A stretch of 64,000 nt of DNA, taken from NCBI GenBank assembly GCA_026985075.1, contig JALSQX010000103.1, positions 35,664-99,663 on the forward strand. Direction: 5' to 3'. The notes under the pieces were generated by a model. That model made no database searches, was not told the DNA's origin, and saw nothing but the letters and a program-made list of their open reading frames with translations. Origin of the DNA: Blastocatellia bacterium. GTDB taxonomy: Bacteria > Acidobacteriota > Blastocatellia > HR10 > J050. The position numbers were made by a program, and so were the translations under genes. Shown here piece after piece: positions 9,195 to 18,964 of this stretch; position 1 is the first letter of the stretch, and the number at the start of each line of letters is the position of its first letter.

Positions 9195-9533
9195 ATGGCT
9201 GAAGATAACGGGGCGAGCAAATTCGCTTATTTTGTCATCGGATTCGGTTTCGGTGCCGTGGTGGCGTTGTTGTTTGCCCCCAAATCGGGGCGCGAAATTC
9301 GCGCCGACATCGCCGATACGACGCGGCGAAGTCTGGATAAAGCCTCAGAGGCTTATCAAACGACGCGAGAGCGGGCCAAAGAACTGGCCTCCACCGGCCG
9401 CGAAAAGGCCGTAGAGGTGATCGAGGAAGCCAAGGAGACGGTCACCAAGCAGCGGGATCGCTTATCGGCGGCCATCGAAGCGGGCAAGCAAGCCTATCAG
9501 GAAGAAAAAGAGAAGCTCGCCGAGGAACGCTGA
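9195..9533 (+). CDS. YtxH domain-containing small envelope protein
   Basis: A 112-residue protein with one N-terminal membrane segment (KFAYFVIGFGFGAVVALLFA, residues 10-29). The YtxH hallmark APKSGREIRADIAD follows directly, then a long charged amphipathic helix (about residues 40-110). YtxH proteins are stress-induced in some Firmicutes, but their biochemical role is unknown. The ATG at 9195 is preceded by AAGGAGGGACC, a strong ribosome binding site. The gene is followed 19 bp later by a second helical membrane protein; such pairs are common, so an operon is likely. Confidence 0.85.
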   Translation: MAEDNGASKFAYFVIGFGFGAVVALLFAPKSGREIRADIADTTRRSLDKASEAYQTTRERAKELASTGREKAVEVIEEAKETVTKQRDRLSAAIEAGKQAYQEEKEKLAEER

Positions 9534-9552
9534 ATCTCGGGGGGAGACGCGC

Positions 9553-10092
9553 GTGCAGCAAGGACACCTCATCTTCGAATTGGTCTTCGCGATCCTGGCG
9601 TTGGGCGCTCTCATCGCCATCTTCGTCTGTCTCCTGCGGATCAATCAGGCCTTGCAGGAGGTGAAAAGCAGCGTGGAAGCCACGCGCCAACGCATCGAGC
9701 CGATCCTCCAGGAGGCCCAGACGATCGTTCAGGAGACGCGGGCGGGGCTCGCCACCCTGATGGAGCGAACCCAGGCAACGGCGGCCATGGTCACGACGAC
9801 GGCCGAAGAAATCAGCCAGATGGCTCACCAACAAGCCATTGAATTCCGAGCGCTGGCCCGCGATTCCGTTCTCGCCGCTCGCAATCAGGTGGAGCGATGG
9901 GATGACCTGCTGATGCGAACGGCCGCCCGCGTCGACGAGACGGCAGCTCTGGTTCAAAAAGAGGTGCTCGACCCGATCAGGGAATTCCACTGCCTGATGG
10001 TCGGCGTCCGACGCGCTCTGGGAGTTCTCTTTGCCCGGCGCCGGCAAATTCCCGTCGACAAGGCCTACCAAGATGAAGAGATGTTCATCTGA
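9553..10092 (+). CDS. DUF948-like membrane-anchored helical protein
   Basis: A 179-residue protein starting at GTG (9553), with GGGGAGA about 6 bases upstream. One N-terminal transmembrane helix (about residues 8-30) is followed by a long predicted coiled coil (about residues 35-150) rich in Glu, Arg and Ala. This layout matches DUF948 proteins, which often sit beside YtxH genes. The function is not known; a structural role at the inner face of the membrane is an inference. The end is 111 bp before ileS. Confidence 0.7.
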   Translation: MQQGHLIFELVFAILALGALIAIFVCLLRINQALQEVKSSVEATRQRIEPILQEAQTIVQETRAGLATLMERTQATAAMVTTTAEEISQMAHQQAIEFRALARDSVLAARNQVERWDDLLMRTAARVDETAALVQKEVLDPIREFHCLMVGVRRALGVLFARRRQIPVDKAYQDEEMFI

Positions 10093-10203
10093 TTCCACGA
10101 CGCCGGAATACCATACTCAGGCCCGAGATGGGGGGATTGCCGGGAGCCCCGCTCCCCCCGTGGCCGGTGTTCATCATCGACGTCCTGATCCCGAGAGAGA
10201 ACC

Positions 10204-13011
10204 ATGACCACGCAAGCGCCACTGGACTTGAAATCGACGATTAATCTTCCCAAGAGAATCCTGCCCATGAAGGCGAACCTGGTTCAGTCTGAGCCTGCCC
10301 GGTTGAAGCGATGGAAGGAGATGGACCTCTATCATCTCATTCTCAAATCGCGGCAGGGTCGCGAAACCTTCGTTCTTCACGACGGTCCACCCTACGCCAA
10401 CGGCAATATTCACATCGGCCACGCCCTCAATAAAATCCTCAAAGATTTCATCGTGAAATCACGGACGATGATGGGGTATGCCTGCCCATTCGTTCCTGGG
10501 TGGGACTGCCATGGATTGCCCATTGAGATTCAGGTGGACAAGAAGTTAGGAGCGCGAAAAGCGCGCATGTCCGTGATCGACATTCGGCGCGCCGCCCGCG
10601 AACACGCCGCCTACTTCGTTCGCGCTCAATCGGAAGACTTCCAGCGGCTGGGCGTCCTCGGCGAGTTCGACAATCCTTATCTGACCATGGACTTCCGGTA
10701 CCAGGCCGATATCGTGCGGGCATTCGGCCAGTTCGTCCGAGAGGGCAGCGTCTATAAAGGACTTCGCGCCGTTCACTGGTGCATCCACTGCCAGACGGCT
10801 CTGGCCGAAGCGGAGATTGAATATCGTGACCGACAGAGCCCATCCATCTATGTGAAATTTCCTCTGGCTGGAGATCCGGCTCGCCTCGACGCCGCCTTGG
10901 CCGGCCGATCGGTCTCGGTCGTCATTTGGACGACGACGCCTTGGACATTGCCGGCCAATTTGGGAATCGCGTTTCACCCGGAAGCGGAATATAGTGCGGT
11001 GGAGGTCAACGATGCGGTCTACATCGTGGCCAGCGCGCTCCTCGACGAGGTGGCCGGGAAGCTCGGGTGGGAGCGATGGCGCATTCTGGCCCGGTTTCCG
11101 GGGAAGAAGCTCGATCGTCTGGTGGCGCGTCACCCGTTCATCGATCGGGAGTCGCTCCTCATGGTAGGGGATCACGTGACCCTGGATACGGGAACGGGAG
11201 CGGTGCACACGGCGCCCGGCCACGGCTACGAAGACTACTTGCTCGGACAGGAATATGGCCTGGAGATCTATTCGCCGGTTGATGAACGGGGACGATTCAC
11301 CGAAGAGGTCGATCACTTCGCCGGTCTGGAGGTGTTCGAGGCCAATCCTCGCATCATCGAGCACATGCGCCGGCTGGGCGTCCTCCTGGCCGAAGAGGTC
11401 ATCACCCACTCCTATCCCCATTGTTGGCGCTGTCACCAGCCGGTCATCTTCCGCGCCACCCCGCAGTGGTTCATTTCCATGGACAAGACGGGGCTGCGCC
11501 AGCGGGCCTTGCGGGCCATCGAGAGCGTCACCTGGTTGCCCGAGTGGGGATACGAGCGCATGCGTAATGTGATTCTCCAGCGGCCCGATTGGTGCATTTC
11601 CCGACAGCGCCTGTGGGGCGTGCCCATCGTCGCTTTCTACTGCCGGCAATGCGAGACCATCCTGATCACGCCATCCATCATTGAGCATGTGGCCCAGATC
11701 TTCGAGCATAAGGGAGCCGACGCCTGGTATGAGATGGAGCCCCATGAACTCCTCCCGCCGGGCACCACCTGTCCTCACTGCGGCTACGATCAGTTTCGGA
11801 AGGAGACCGACATCCTCGACGTCTGGCTCGATTCGGGCACCAGTTCGCTCGCCGTCCTGCCACGCCGCGGGCTCCCCTGGCCCGCCGACGTCTACATCGA
11901 AGGCGGCGACCAGTTCCGCGCCTGGTTCAATTCATCGCTGACCGTGGCCCTGGCGGCCAGGAACCAGGCGCCCTTCCGCTCGGTCATCGCCCACGGCTGG
12001 ACGGTCGACGCTCAGGGCGAGAAGATGTCCAAGTCCAAGGGCAACGTCATCGAACCCCAAGAGGTGATCAAAAAGAGCGGCGCCGAAATCCTCCGCCTGT
12101 GGGTGGCATCGTCCAATTATCACGAGGAAGTTCGCATCTCCAACGAGATTCTCACCCGACTGATCGAGGCCTATCGCAAGATTCGCAATACGGCCTGCTA
12201 CATGGTCAATAACCTCTGGGACTTCGATCCCCAGCGCGATTGGATTCCCCTTCATCAGATGCTCGAAATCGATCGCTGGATTCTGGCCGAACTGGAGGAG
12301 CAACTCCATCGCGTGCGCAAGGCCTATGAGAACTATCAGTTTTACGTCGTGTACCATTCCCTCTACAAGTTCTGCACCGTGGAGCTGTCGGCCATCTATT
12401 TCGATATCTTGAAAGATCGACTGTACACCTCGGCTCCCAAATCTCTCGGCCGACGGAGCGCGCAAACCGCCCTCTATCTCCTGCTGGACAAACTGACGCG
12501 ACTGATGGCTCCCATACTGGCGTTCACGGCCGACGAAATCTGGGAGCGCTTTCTCAGTCACCATCAGCCCAATGAAGCCTGGCGACCGTCAGTTCACCTG
12601 GCCGAGTTCCCCGCCTCCGATGCCGCCTTCCACGATGAGGGCTTGCTCCGACGTTGGCGCGAGTTGATGGAAATCCGCCGTCAGGTTCTCAAAGCCTTGG
12701 AGATCAAGCGGGCGGAAAAAGAGATCGGATCGAGCTTAGAAGCGAAAGTGATCATCACCGGTGGAGGGCCATCGTTCGAGCTCCTCAGCCAATACGAGGA
12801 TCAACTCCCCGCCATTTTCATTGTGTCGCAAACCGAGTTGCGGCCCGCCGAGACTCAACAGCTCCACATCCACGTCACCCGCGCTGAGGGCCAGAAGTGC
12901 GAGCGCTGCTGGAATTATTCTCCTTCGGTGGGACAGCATCCTCGATATCCCACCGTCTGTCAGCGATGCGTCACCACCCTCCTGGAACTGGAATCGGGAG
13001 CCCACTCCTAG
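10204..13011 (+). CDS. ileS: Isoleucyl-tRNA synthetase
   Basis: A class I synthetase of 935 residues that charges tRNA-Ile and edits mischarged valine. The HIGH motif appears in GNIHIGHALNK (about residue 67) and the KMSKS loop in EKMSKSKGN (about residue 605). Between them is the CP1 editing domain (WTTTPWTLPAN, GTGAVHTAPGHG). A C-terminal zinc site CERCW...CQRC is near residues 899-923. This is the bacterial short (eubacterial) type. The start at 10204 follows a purine-rich GAGAGAG. lspA and lgt lie just downstream; ileS-lspA adjacency is a classic bacterial arrangement. Confidence 0.97.
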   Translation: MTTQAPLDLKSTINLPKRILPMKANLVQSEPARLKRWKEMDLYHLILKSRQGRETFVLHDGPPYANGNIHIGHALNKILKDFIVKSRTMMGYACPFVPGWDCHGLPIEIQVDKKLGARKARMSVIDIRRAAREHAAYFVRAQSEDFQRLGVLGEFDNPYLTMDFRYQADIVRAFGQFVREGSVYKGLRAVHWCIHCQTALAEAEIEYRDRQSPSIYVKFPLAGDPARLDAALAGRSVSVVIWTTTPWTLPANLGIAFHPEAEYSAVEVNDAVYIVASALLDEVAGKLGWERWRILARFPGKKLDRLVARHPFIDRESLLMVGDHVTLDTGTGAVHTAPGHGYEDYLLGQEYGLEIYSPVDERGRFTEEVDHFAGLEVFEANPRIIEHMRRLGVLLAEEVITHSYPHCWRCHQPVIFRATPQWFISMDKTGLRQRALRAIESVTWLPEWGYERMRNVILQRPDWCISRQRLWGVPIVAFYCRQCETILITPSIIEHVAQIFEHKGADAWYEMEPHELLPPGTTCPHCGYDQFRKETDILDVWLDSGTSSLAVLPRRGLPWPADVYIEGGDQFRAWFNSSLTVALAARNQAPFRSVIAHGWTVDAQGEKMSKSKGNVIEPQEVIKKSGAEILRLWVASSNYHEEVRISNEILTRLIEAYRKIRNTACYMVNNLWDFDPQRDWIPLHQMLEIDRWILAELEEQLHRVRKAYENYQFYVVYHSLYKFCTVELSAIYFDILKDRLYTSAPKSLGRRSAQTALYLLLDKLTRLMAPILAFTADEIWERFLSHHQPNEAWRPSVHLAEFPASDAAFHDEGLLRRWRELMEIRRQVLKALEIKRAEKEIGSSLEAKVIITGGGPSFELLSQYEDQLPAIFIVSQTELRPAETQQLHIHVTRAEGQKCERCWNYSPSVGQHPRYPTVCQRCVTTLLELESGAHS

Positions 13012-13134
13012 CCCACCGGTCTCGGGCGGCCATGGAGCTGGCATTCCCCAACGCCGACTGGAGATGGCCGGATTCGGGCTCTTGACGGAGGGAGGAAAAC
13101 ATTGGAAAGTTAACATATGCGGCGAGGATACGGC

Positions 13135-13662
13135 ATGGCGATCAAGCAGCGCTTCGGCTACCTGAGCGCGGCGTTGATCATCTATGCGCTCGATCAGCTC
13201 ACCAAGATGCTCGCCACGCACTATCTGACGAGCGCAGGTTATCATCACGGAGTGAGCGTGATCGACGGCTTCTTTCATCTCACCTATGTGGAGAATGCGG
13301 GCATCGCCTGGGGCCTGTTCGCCGATGCCGGCGCGGGAGGGCGATTGGCTCTGGGCGCCATTTCGTTCATTGCGGCCACCGGCATCATCCTCTATGCGGT
13401 GCGGACGCCCGTTTCGGAACGAATGACCCAGTGGGGTCTCACGCTCGTGCTCGGAGGAGTGCTCGGGAATCTCACCGATCGGTTGGTGCGCGGAGCGGTG
13501 ATCGATTTCCTCGACTTCACTATCGGCTCCTATCGCTGGCCGACATTCAATATCGCTGATATGACGATCAGCATCGGCGCTGCCATTCTCATCGTGGATG
13601 CGCTCCGATCGCCAAAAACCGAGAGACCGGCACGTCCGGTGGAGGGACTGTCGAGCGAATAG
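13135..13662 (+). CDS. lspA: Prolipoprotein signal peptidase (signal peptidase II)
   Basis: An inner-membrane aspartyl protease that cleaves the signal peptide of diacylglyceryl-modified prolipoproteins. The 175-residue protein has four hydrophobic segments. Family motifs include VENAGIAWGLF, GGVLGNLTDRL and the catalytic-aspartate region DFLDF...FNIAD. The ATG at 13135 is preferred because GAGG lies 7 bases upstream; an in-frame ATG at 13117 lacks a ribosome binding site. lgt starts 5 bp after the stop, so two consecutive lipoprotein-maturation steps are encoded together. Lipoproteins elsewhere in the window, such as the one at 38.9-40.2 kb, would be substrates. Confidence 0.95.
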   Translation: MAIKQRFGYLSAALIIYALDQLTKMLATHYLTSAGYHHGVSVIDGFFHLTYVENAGIAWGLFADAGAGGRLALGAISFIAATGIILYAVRTPVSERMTQWGLTLVLGGVLGNLTDRLVRGAVIDFLDFTIGSYRWPTFNIADMTISIGAAILIVDALRSPKTERPARPVEGLSSE

Positions 13663-13667
13663 AATGT

Positions 13668-14471
13668 ATGCTACCTGAACTGTTCAGAATTCCCTATATT
13701 GACTTCCCCATCTACACCTACGGCGTCCTGTTGGCCACCGGTATTCTCCTGGGCATCTGGCTGGCGGCGCGCCTGGCGGCCGAGGAAGGTTTAGATAAGG
13801 ATACCGTCTACAACTTCGCCATATGGGTCATCGTGGCGGCGCTGATCGGGTCCAAGCTGTTGATGGTATGGACCGAATGGGGCTCGTTCTCGCGAGAGTG
13901 GCGCCGCATCTTCTCGCTGGATTTCATCCGCGCCGGAGGAGTCTACTATGGTGGCTTTCTCGCCGGGGTGGGCGTGGCCACCTGGCTCATCTGGAAGCAG
14001 CACCTGCCGGGCTGGAAACTGGCCGATGCCTTCGCGCCGGCCATCGCCCTCGGTCAATCCATTGGCCGATTGGGATGCTTCTCGGCGGGCTGTTGTTGGG
14101 GACGCCCGACGACGTCTTGGGTGGGAGTGAGATTCACGGCCCTGGCCCACGAAAACGTCGGCGTACCCATCGGCGTGTCCCTCCATCCCACGCAACTCTA
14201 TGAGTCGGCGGCGACGTTCCTCATCTTCCTCTTCCTGTTGTGGCTCCGACGTCGCCGGGAATATCCCGGCCAGGTCATGCTGATGTACGTGGTGTTGTAT
14301 GCCGCGGCGCGATTCGTCATCGAGTTTTATCGCGCCGATTGGCGTGGGTGGGTCGGACCGCTGTCCACCTCACAGTTCATCGCCGTCCTCCTCGGTGTGG
14401 GAGCCGGTCTGTTGCTCATCACGCGGCGGAAACGAGCCATGAAGGTGAAGGACGTCAAGGCGGGGAGCTGA
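13668..14471 (+). CDS. lgt: Prolipoprotein diacylglyceryl transferase
   Basis: An integral membrane enzyme that transfers diacylglyceryl from phosphatidylglycerol to the lipobox cysteine, the first step of lipoprotein maturation. The 267-residue protein has about seven hydrophobic segments and the Lgt signature IGRLGCFSAGCCWGRP (about residues 125-140). YPIRFIE-like polar motifs are seen near the C-terminus (FVIEFYRADWRG). It follows lspA by 5 bp and precedes ruvB by about 70 bp. Confidence 0.95.
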   Translation: MLPELFRIPYIDFPIYTYGVLLATGILLGIWLAARLAAEEGLDKDTVYNFAIWVIVAALIGSKLLMVWTEWGSFSREWRRIFSLDFIRAGGVYYGGFLAGVGVATWLIWKQHLPGWKLADAFAPAIALGQSIGRLGCFSAGCCWGRPTTSWVGVRFTALAHENVGVPIGVSLHPTQLYESAATFLIFLFLLWLRRRREYPGQVMLMYVVLYAAARFVIEFYRADWRGWVGPLSTSQFIAVLLGVGAGLLLITRRKRAMKVKDVKAGS

Positions 14472-14543
14472 ACCCGGCCAGGGAAAAACCGGGGCGAGGC
14501 CTCGTTGTGAGCGTTCCCATTGTCAGACTCATCATTGACGAGT

Positions 14544-15587
14544 ATGACCGATTCAGACGCACGACAGCTTTTGACGGGCGGGGCGACTGACGAAGATCGC
14601 CGGTTCGATCAAGCGCTGCGCCCTCGATTCCTCAGCGAGTTCGTGGGGCAGCGGAAGATCGTCGACAACCTCGGCGTCTACATCAAAGCCGCACGCGGGC
14701 GCGGAGAAGCGCTCGATCACGTCATCCTGCACGGTCCGCCGGGCATCGGCAAGACGACCCTGGCCTACATTGTGGCCAACGAATTAGGCGTGGAGATCAA
14801 AGCAACATCCGGACCGGTCATCGAACGCGCCGGCGATCTGGCCGCTCTGCTCACGAATCTGGAAGAACGGGAAGTCCTCTTCCTGGATGAAATCCACCGG
14901 CTGAATCCGGCCGTCGAAGAGATTCTCTATCCGGCGATGGAAGAATATAAATTGGATTTGATCATCGGGCAGGGACCGGCGGCCCGCTCCATCAAACTCG
15001 ATCTCCCTCCCTTCACGCTCATCGGCGCGACCACGCGAAAGGGACTATTGACCGCTCCACTGCGAGGCCGGTTTGGCATCGATTTGCACCTGGACTTCTA
15101 TCGTCCGGAAGAACTGGAATCCATCGTCATGCGCTCGGCAGCCATCCTGAACATCGAGATCGAACCCGAGGGAGCGCGCGAAATCGCCCGTCGCTCGCGA
15201 GGCACGCCGCGGATTGCCAACCGATTGCTCCGGCGCGTCCGCGACTTCGCTGAGGTGGAAGGTCAGGGGCGCATCACCCGTCAGATGGCCGATTACGCTC
15301 TGAACCGCATGGAAGTCGATCGATTCGGTCTCGACGAAATCGATCGAAAAATCCTGCTCACCATCATCGAGAAGTTCGGCGGCGGCCCGGTCGGTCTGGG
15401 GACCATTTCTGCGGCGATCAACGAGGAGAAAGACGCCATCGAAGAGATCTATGAACCGTACCTCATCCAGATCGGCTTCCTGAATCGAACGCCACGGGGT
15501 CGCATGGCCACCCCCGCCGCCTATCAGCACCTCGGATACGATTTACTCGGCCGGCCGACCGACCAAGGGGGACTCTTCGGGGAGTGA
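14544..15587 (+). CDS. ruvB: Holliday junction branch migration helicase RuvB
   Basis: An AAA+ hexameric motor that drives Holliday junction branch migration with RuvA. The 347-residue protein has Walker [12 protein letters not shown] (about residue 63), Walker [10 protein letters not shown], sensor motif GATTRKG and the C-terminal winged helix ending [16 protein letters not shown]. The ATG at 14544 is chosen; a TTG eight codons upstream (14520) is possible and neither has a strong ribosome binding site. ruvA and ruvC are not in the window. Confidence 0.96.
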   Translation: MTDSDARQLLTGGATDEDRRFDQALRPRFLSEFVGQRKIVDNLGVYIKAARGRGEALDHVILHGPPGIGKTTLAYIVANELGVEIKATSGPVIERAGDLAALLTNLEEREVLFLDEIHRLNPAVEEILYPAMEEYKLDLIIGQGPAARSIKLDLPPFTLIGATTRKGLLTAPLRGRFGIDLHLDFYRPEELESIVMRSAAILNIEIEPEGAREIARRSRGTPRIANRLLRRVRDFAEVEGQGRITRQMADYALNRMEVDRFGLDEIDRKILLTIIEKFGGGPVGLGTISAAINEEKDAIEEIYEPYLIQIGFLNRTPRGRMATPAAYQHLGYDLLGRPTDQGGLFGE

Positions 15588-15637
15588 TCCCCCGACGAGC
15601 ACCGAAGGATGGTCTCCCTCAACCAACTGCCCTCGTC

Positions 15638-16768
15638 TCACCCTTCATCAGGACAAGGAGGGAGGTCTTCTGGCGCCGGGAAACTCGTCCCTCCCAGGTC
15701 GTCATTGACGATATTATCCTCAAAACAGTGATCCCGGCCCGTTCCATCCCAGAACAGATTGGCGCCGATGGGGAAATCAGAAATGCCGACCGCCCGTATC
15801 CTCTCCCGATCGGGATCGCGCCCGTTCAGCAGGCTGAGATTCCCGATCACTCGGTTCCGGTCGGGGATATGATTGACCAGAGGATCGAGCGCATCGAAGA
15901 TGCGCGGCAACCGAGCGATGCCAATGCCGAACGAATTGTTGTTGAGAATGACGTTGTCCTGAATCGTCACGCCGTTGGCTCCGACGACCAGGATGCCTCC
16001 TCCGACGGGAACCGCTTGAATGAACTGCTCCGAGGTTCGATGCTCCCCGGGATTGTTATTGGCATGGACGTAGTTTCTGGTCACCAGCACGCCATCGGTC
16101 GTCGGCACATCCAGCAGGGGCAACTCGACGACCAGTATGCCCACCACGTTATCGAAGAGTTCGTTCTCAGAAACGACGCAGTCGGAGCTGTTCTCCACTT
16201 CGATCCCGTTGATGTTGCCCCACGCCACGTTGTGCGCAATCGTGGCTCCAGAGGACTGACCAACGTAGATCCCCGTATCCGAATGCCCGATGGCCACATT
16301 GTCCGCAATGAGCCCGCCGGTCGAGAAAACGGGAAACACGCCATATTCGCCGTTATTCTCGAACACATTATGGGTGATGCGATAATCCCGGACGCCGGTC
16401 AGCCATATCCCGTTTTCGTTGAACCCGCGGATGAGAAATCCGGATAACTGGAAATGATCGGCCCCTTCCATGACGGTAATGCCATTATCGGCGCCCACGC
16501 CCTCATTACTGAGGACGGTCCCTTCGTCCGATGCGCCAGCGCCAATGAGCCGAATATTCGGTTGTGTGATGGTGAGCGACTCCCGATAGACCCCGGCATC
16601 TACGATGATCGTACTGCCGGGGGAGGCCTGGCTGACGATCTCCCCCAGGGCATCACCAGGACGGACGTGAATAACCGGAGGCTGCGCCACCGTCGACGGT
16701 AACAGCACGCCCCACCCGCTCAACAGAACCATTGCCGAAATGACGGCCAGACTGATTCTCGAGTTCAT
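15638..16768 (-). CDS. Secreted right-handed parallel beta-helix protein (NosD/pectate-lyase-like fold)
   Basis: A 376-residue exported protein. The ATG at 16768 is chosen because GGGAGGAGCC lies just upstream and a signal peptide follows immediately (SLAVISAMVLLSGWGVLL...AQ). An in-frame extension to 16915 is judged spurious. The mature part is a series of beta-helix turns with repeated short strands ending in Asn or Gly (GFNENGIW, YRITHNVFENNGEYG, ATIAHNVAWGNING, VVSENELFDN). Such folds bind or cleave polysaccharides or, in NosD, help metal-centre assembly. I see no catalytic set that would decide the activity. It is convergent with ruvB. Confidence 0.8.
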   Translation of the reverse strand: MNSRISLAVISAMVLLSGWGVLLPSTVAQPPVIHVRPGDALGEIVSQASPGSTIIVDAGVYRESLTITQPNIRLIGAGASDEGTVLSNEGVGADNGITVMEGADHFQLSGFLIRGFNENGIWLTGVRDYRITHNVFENNGEYGVFPVFSTGGLIADNVAIGHSDTGIYVGQSSGATIAHNVAWGNINGIEVENSSDCVVSENELFDNVVGILVVELPLLDVPTTDGVLVTRNYVHANNNPGEHRTSEQFIQAVPVGGGILVVGANGVTIQDNVILNNNSFGIGIARLPRIFDALDPLVNHIPDRNRVIGNLSLLNGRDPDRERIRAVGISDFPIGANLFWDGTGRDHCFEDNIVNDDLGGTSFPAPEDLPPCPDEG

Positions 16769-16893
16769 CCTCAGGCTCCTCCCTATCTTGGTTTTCGTCA
16801 CCGCAACATTATGGCTCTTACGGCCCGCTGTATTGTATCCCATTGCTTTAGGGGTCACAAGCACTGGTGAGAGTCGCGCGCACTGCGACTGGC

Positions 16894-16923
16894 TTGCACG
16901 CTGGTAGACCTTCAACGTATACT
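16894..16923 (+). promoter_or_regulatory. Candidate sigma-70 promoter upstream of the acyltransferase region
   Basis: TTGCAC (16894-16899) and TATACT (16918-16923) are separated by 18 bp. Transcription would begin near 16930 and could serve the small frame at 16938 and the acyltransferase at 17234. The predicted start lies within or just after the GGGGAGG that would otherwise be a ribosome binding site for the small frame. Confidence 0.45.
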
Positions 16924-16937
16924 GGGGAGGTGTTGAC

Positions 16938-17234
16938 GTGTCACATCTGATCCTGGCATCCAGAGATCAAGCGGGCCATCCATACGGGCTCAAGGTGCCC
17001 GTGGACGTTCGACCGAGCGTTCTGACCGCTCGTTCAGTCCTTCTTCGCCGGTACCGACATTGGCCCATCGAGGCTCATCGACCATATAGTGCCATCCAGG
17101 CTGTTCATCAGGTGCGGCGACGTGTCCTCGCTCACCGGAGTGCATCGTGGCCTGTCTGCATCATCAACCGTAAACATGGGCCGGAGATGGGCTCTCCTGG
17201 ACGTGACTTCAGAGAGGAGCGTGCCCACGTTTGA
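16938..17234 (+). CDS. Doubtful small ORF overlapping the acyltransferase start
   Basis: A 98-residue frame with a GTG start, seven bases after GGGGAGG. Its TGA overlaps the ATG of the next gene (TGATG), which would allow translational coupling. The product is Arg- and His-rich, has no membrane segment and resembles no family I know. It may instead be an untranslated leader of the acyltransferase gene. Evidence for translation is limited to the signals named. Confidence 0.25.
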   Translation: MSHLILASRDQAGHPYGLKVPVDVRPSVLTARSVLLRRYRHWPIEAHRPYSAIQAVHQVRRRVLAHRSASWPVCIINRKHGPEMGSPGRDFREERAHV

Positions 17235-18166
17235 TGCTCATGCGATCGCGATACCCCATCCGCGACTGGATCGAATACCTCCCGGCATGGTTATTGCTCA
17301 AGGGCCTCGGCGCCCTCCCTCGCCGTTGGGCGCTGACCATGGGGTATGGGATTGGATGGATTGTGTATTGGTGCTGGAGACGGTTGCGCCGGGTGGGATT
17401 GCGGAACCTTGAGCTAGCTTTCCCCGATCTCTCTCCACCCGAGCGAAAACGAATTCTCAAACGGGCGTTTCGAAATCTGGGACGATTATTGGCTGAATTC
17501 AGCCAATTCCCCAAACTCACGCCGACGAATATTCATCATCTTGTCAAGTATGAAGGGTTGGAATACTTCCTTCAAGCTCGGGCTCGCGGACGCGGTGTCC
17601 TCATCCTGACGGCTCACTTCGGTGCCTGGGAATTGAGCTCGTTGGCCCACTCCCTGTACGGGTACCCGATGCACTTTCTGGTCAGGCGATTGGATAATCC
17701 ACGGCTCCATCGCCTCATCGAGCGCTATCGGACCCTCGGTGGAAACCATCCCATCAATAAGGCGGAAGCTGCTCGACAGGTCCTCGGCGCACTCAAACGG
17801 GGCGAAACGGTGGGCATCCTCATGGATCTGAACACTCAGCCACACGAGGGCATTTTCTGCGATTTTTTTGGCCGTGCGGCCTGCACCTCCCCCATCATTG
17901 CCACCTTTGCGCTGCGGACGGACACGCCCGTGGTCCCGGGATTCCTGATCTGGGATGAACAGGAGCGCATCCATCGGCTCCGGTTCGCGCCCCCGGTCGA
18001 TCTCATCCGAACCGGAGATCCCCAACGAGATATCGAGCTCAATACCACCCAGTTCAACCGCATCATCGAACAGATGATCCGTCAATACCCCGATCAGTGG
18101 CTCTGGGTACACAAGCGGTGGGCCACGCGTCCCCCGGGCGAGCCGGATCTGTATGACACGACCTGA
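17234..18166 (+). CDS. Lysophospholipid/lipid A acyltransferase (LpxL/HtrB family)
   Basis: A 310-residue inner-membrane acyltransferase. After an N-terminal hydrophobic segment (IEYLPAWLLLKGLGAL) it has the family's HX4E catalytic motif as HFGAWE, about residue 130. The glycerophosphate-binding-like block ILMDLNTQPHEGIFCDFFG is near residue 195. LpxL/LpxM enzymes add secondary acyl chains to Kdo2-lipid IVA; related enzymes acylate glycolipids or phosphatidylinositol mannosides, so the acceptor is uncertain. The ATG at 17234 overlaps the stop of the small frame upstream. No other lipid A genes are nearby. Confidence 0.85.
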   Translation: MLMRSRYPIRDWIEYLPAWLLLKGLGALPRRWALTMGYGIGWIVYWCWRRLRRVGLRNLELAFPDLSPPERKRILKRAFRNLGRLLAEFSQFPKLTPTNIHHLVKYEGLEYFLQARARGRGVLILTAHFGAWELSSLAHSLYGYPMHFLVRRLDNPRLHRLIERYRTLGGNHPINKAEAARQVLGALKRGETVGILMDLNTQPHEGIFCDFFGRAACTSPIIATFALRTDTPVVPGFLIWDEQERIHRLRFAPPVDLIRTGDPQRDIELNTTQFNRIIEQMIRQYPDQWLWVHKRWATRPPGEPDLYDTT

Positions 18167-18214
18167 GGGGTCTTCCCGATGAATCTCAGAAGGGCGCCTC
18201 TGTGTGAATGGTGG

Positions 18215-18964
18215 CTATCCTTTTCGCAACCTGGCGAAGGCCAATGCATGAGCAGTCAGGGATGTCGCAAACGTTCGGAAGCTCAGCTCAGGCGACGGCT
18301 CGGTATAGTCGCCCCGTAGGCCTCCCGCCTCGCTCGAAAGGATGAGGCAGGCGGCATCATAAAGCCGCTCCCGTATGAGTTTCTCACACAAGATTCGATA
18401 GCGATCAATGTACGACGCTCCCTGAAACTCAGGAAATACTGGGAAATGGGGCTCACTCACTGACACAGGAATGCGTGAACGGGGTGCATCCTCGAGCAAC
18501 ATGAAGTACCCCACCCATGGCCGTGCCGATCCCCGGAACGCGCCTTCCCGGTATGCGGTGATAAGGTCAATTGCGCTTCCTATGGCTTCCTCAGCGCGGT
18601 TATTAAAGTTATTGCCGAATGAACCAACCTGCGACTTGAATTCGATGACCGCCAATAAGGTGTCATCGACCAGAGCGATGAGGTCCCACTGTTTCACTGG
18701 TCGAAACCACCCAGGAAGAATAACTTCTCTCTTCCTAATATGTATGGATTGGTGCGGCAATTCGCTTTCCACGAGCACATCGCGCACCAGGTGAATGAAC
18801 CCATCGAGCTGTCTCCCTCCTGTCGCCGCAGCGCGGCCACCGTACGGCCTTCTTTCGGTTCTGCGCCCTGAAGCGCGCGCCTGCTCTTTTCTCGTCAGCC
18901 AGAAATGCCGGACGGCACCCCGAACCCGATTATCCAGGTCGCGCACAACTCCCTTCTCTCCCAT
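18215..18964 (-). CDS. Type II restriction endonuclease, XhoI/PaeR7I family
   Basis: A 249-residue nuclease, close to the length of XhoI and PaeR7I. It shows the family's conserved stretch: PVKQWDLIALVDD, then VIEFKSQVGSFGNNFNNRAEEAIGSA (residues about 105-140). This contains the D...ExK PD-(D/E)XK active site (Asp in WDL, Glu-Phe-Lys). Family members cut CTCGAG, so that site is the first guess for specificity. The start overlaps the end of the methylase gene by 35 bp on the same strand, which would delay endonuclease synthesis until after methylase translation. The region is visibly less GC-rich than its neighbours, suggesting transfer. Confidence 0.87.
   Translation of the reverse strand: MGEKGVVRDLDNRVRGAVRHFWLTRKEQARASGRRTERRPYGGRAAATGGRQLDGFIHLVRDVLVESELPHQSIHIRKREVILPGWFRPVKQWDLIALVDDTLLAVIEFKSQVGSFGNNFNNRAEEAIGSAIDLITAYREGAFRGSARPWVGYFMLLEDAPRSRIPVSVSEPHFPVFPEFQGASYIDRYRILCEKLIRERLYDAACLILSSEAGGLRGDYTEPSPELSFRTFATSLTAHALAFARLRKG

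Noticed and set aside
10546..11778. Minus-strand open frame of 410 codons inside ileS
   Set aside because: The plus-strand ileS is certain; the opposite frame has no family features.
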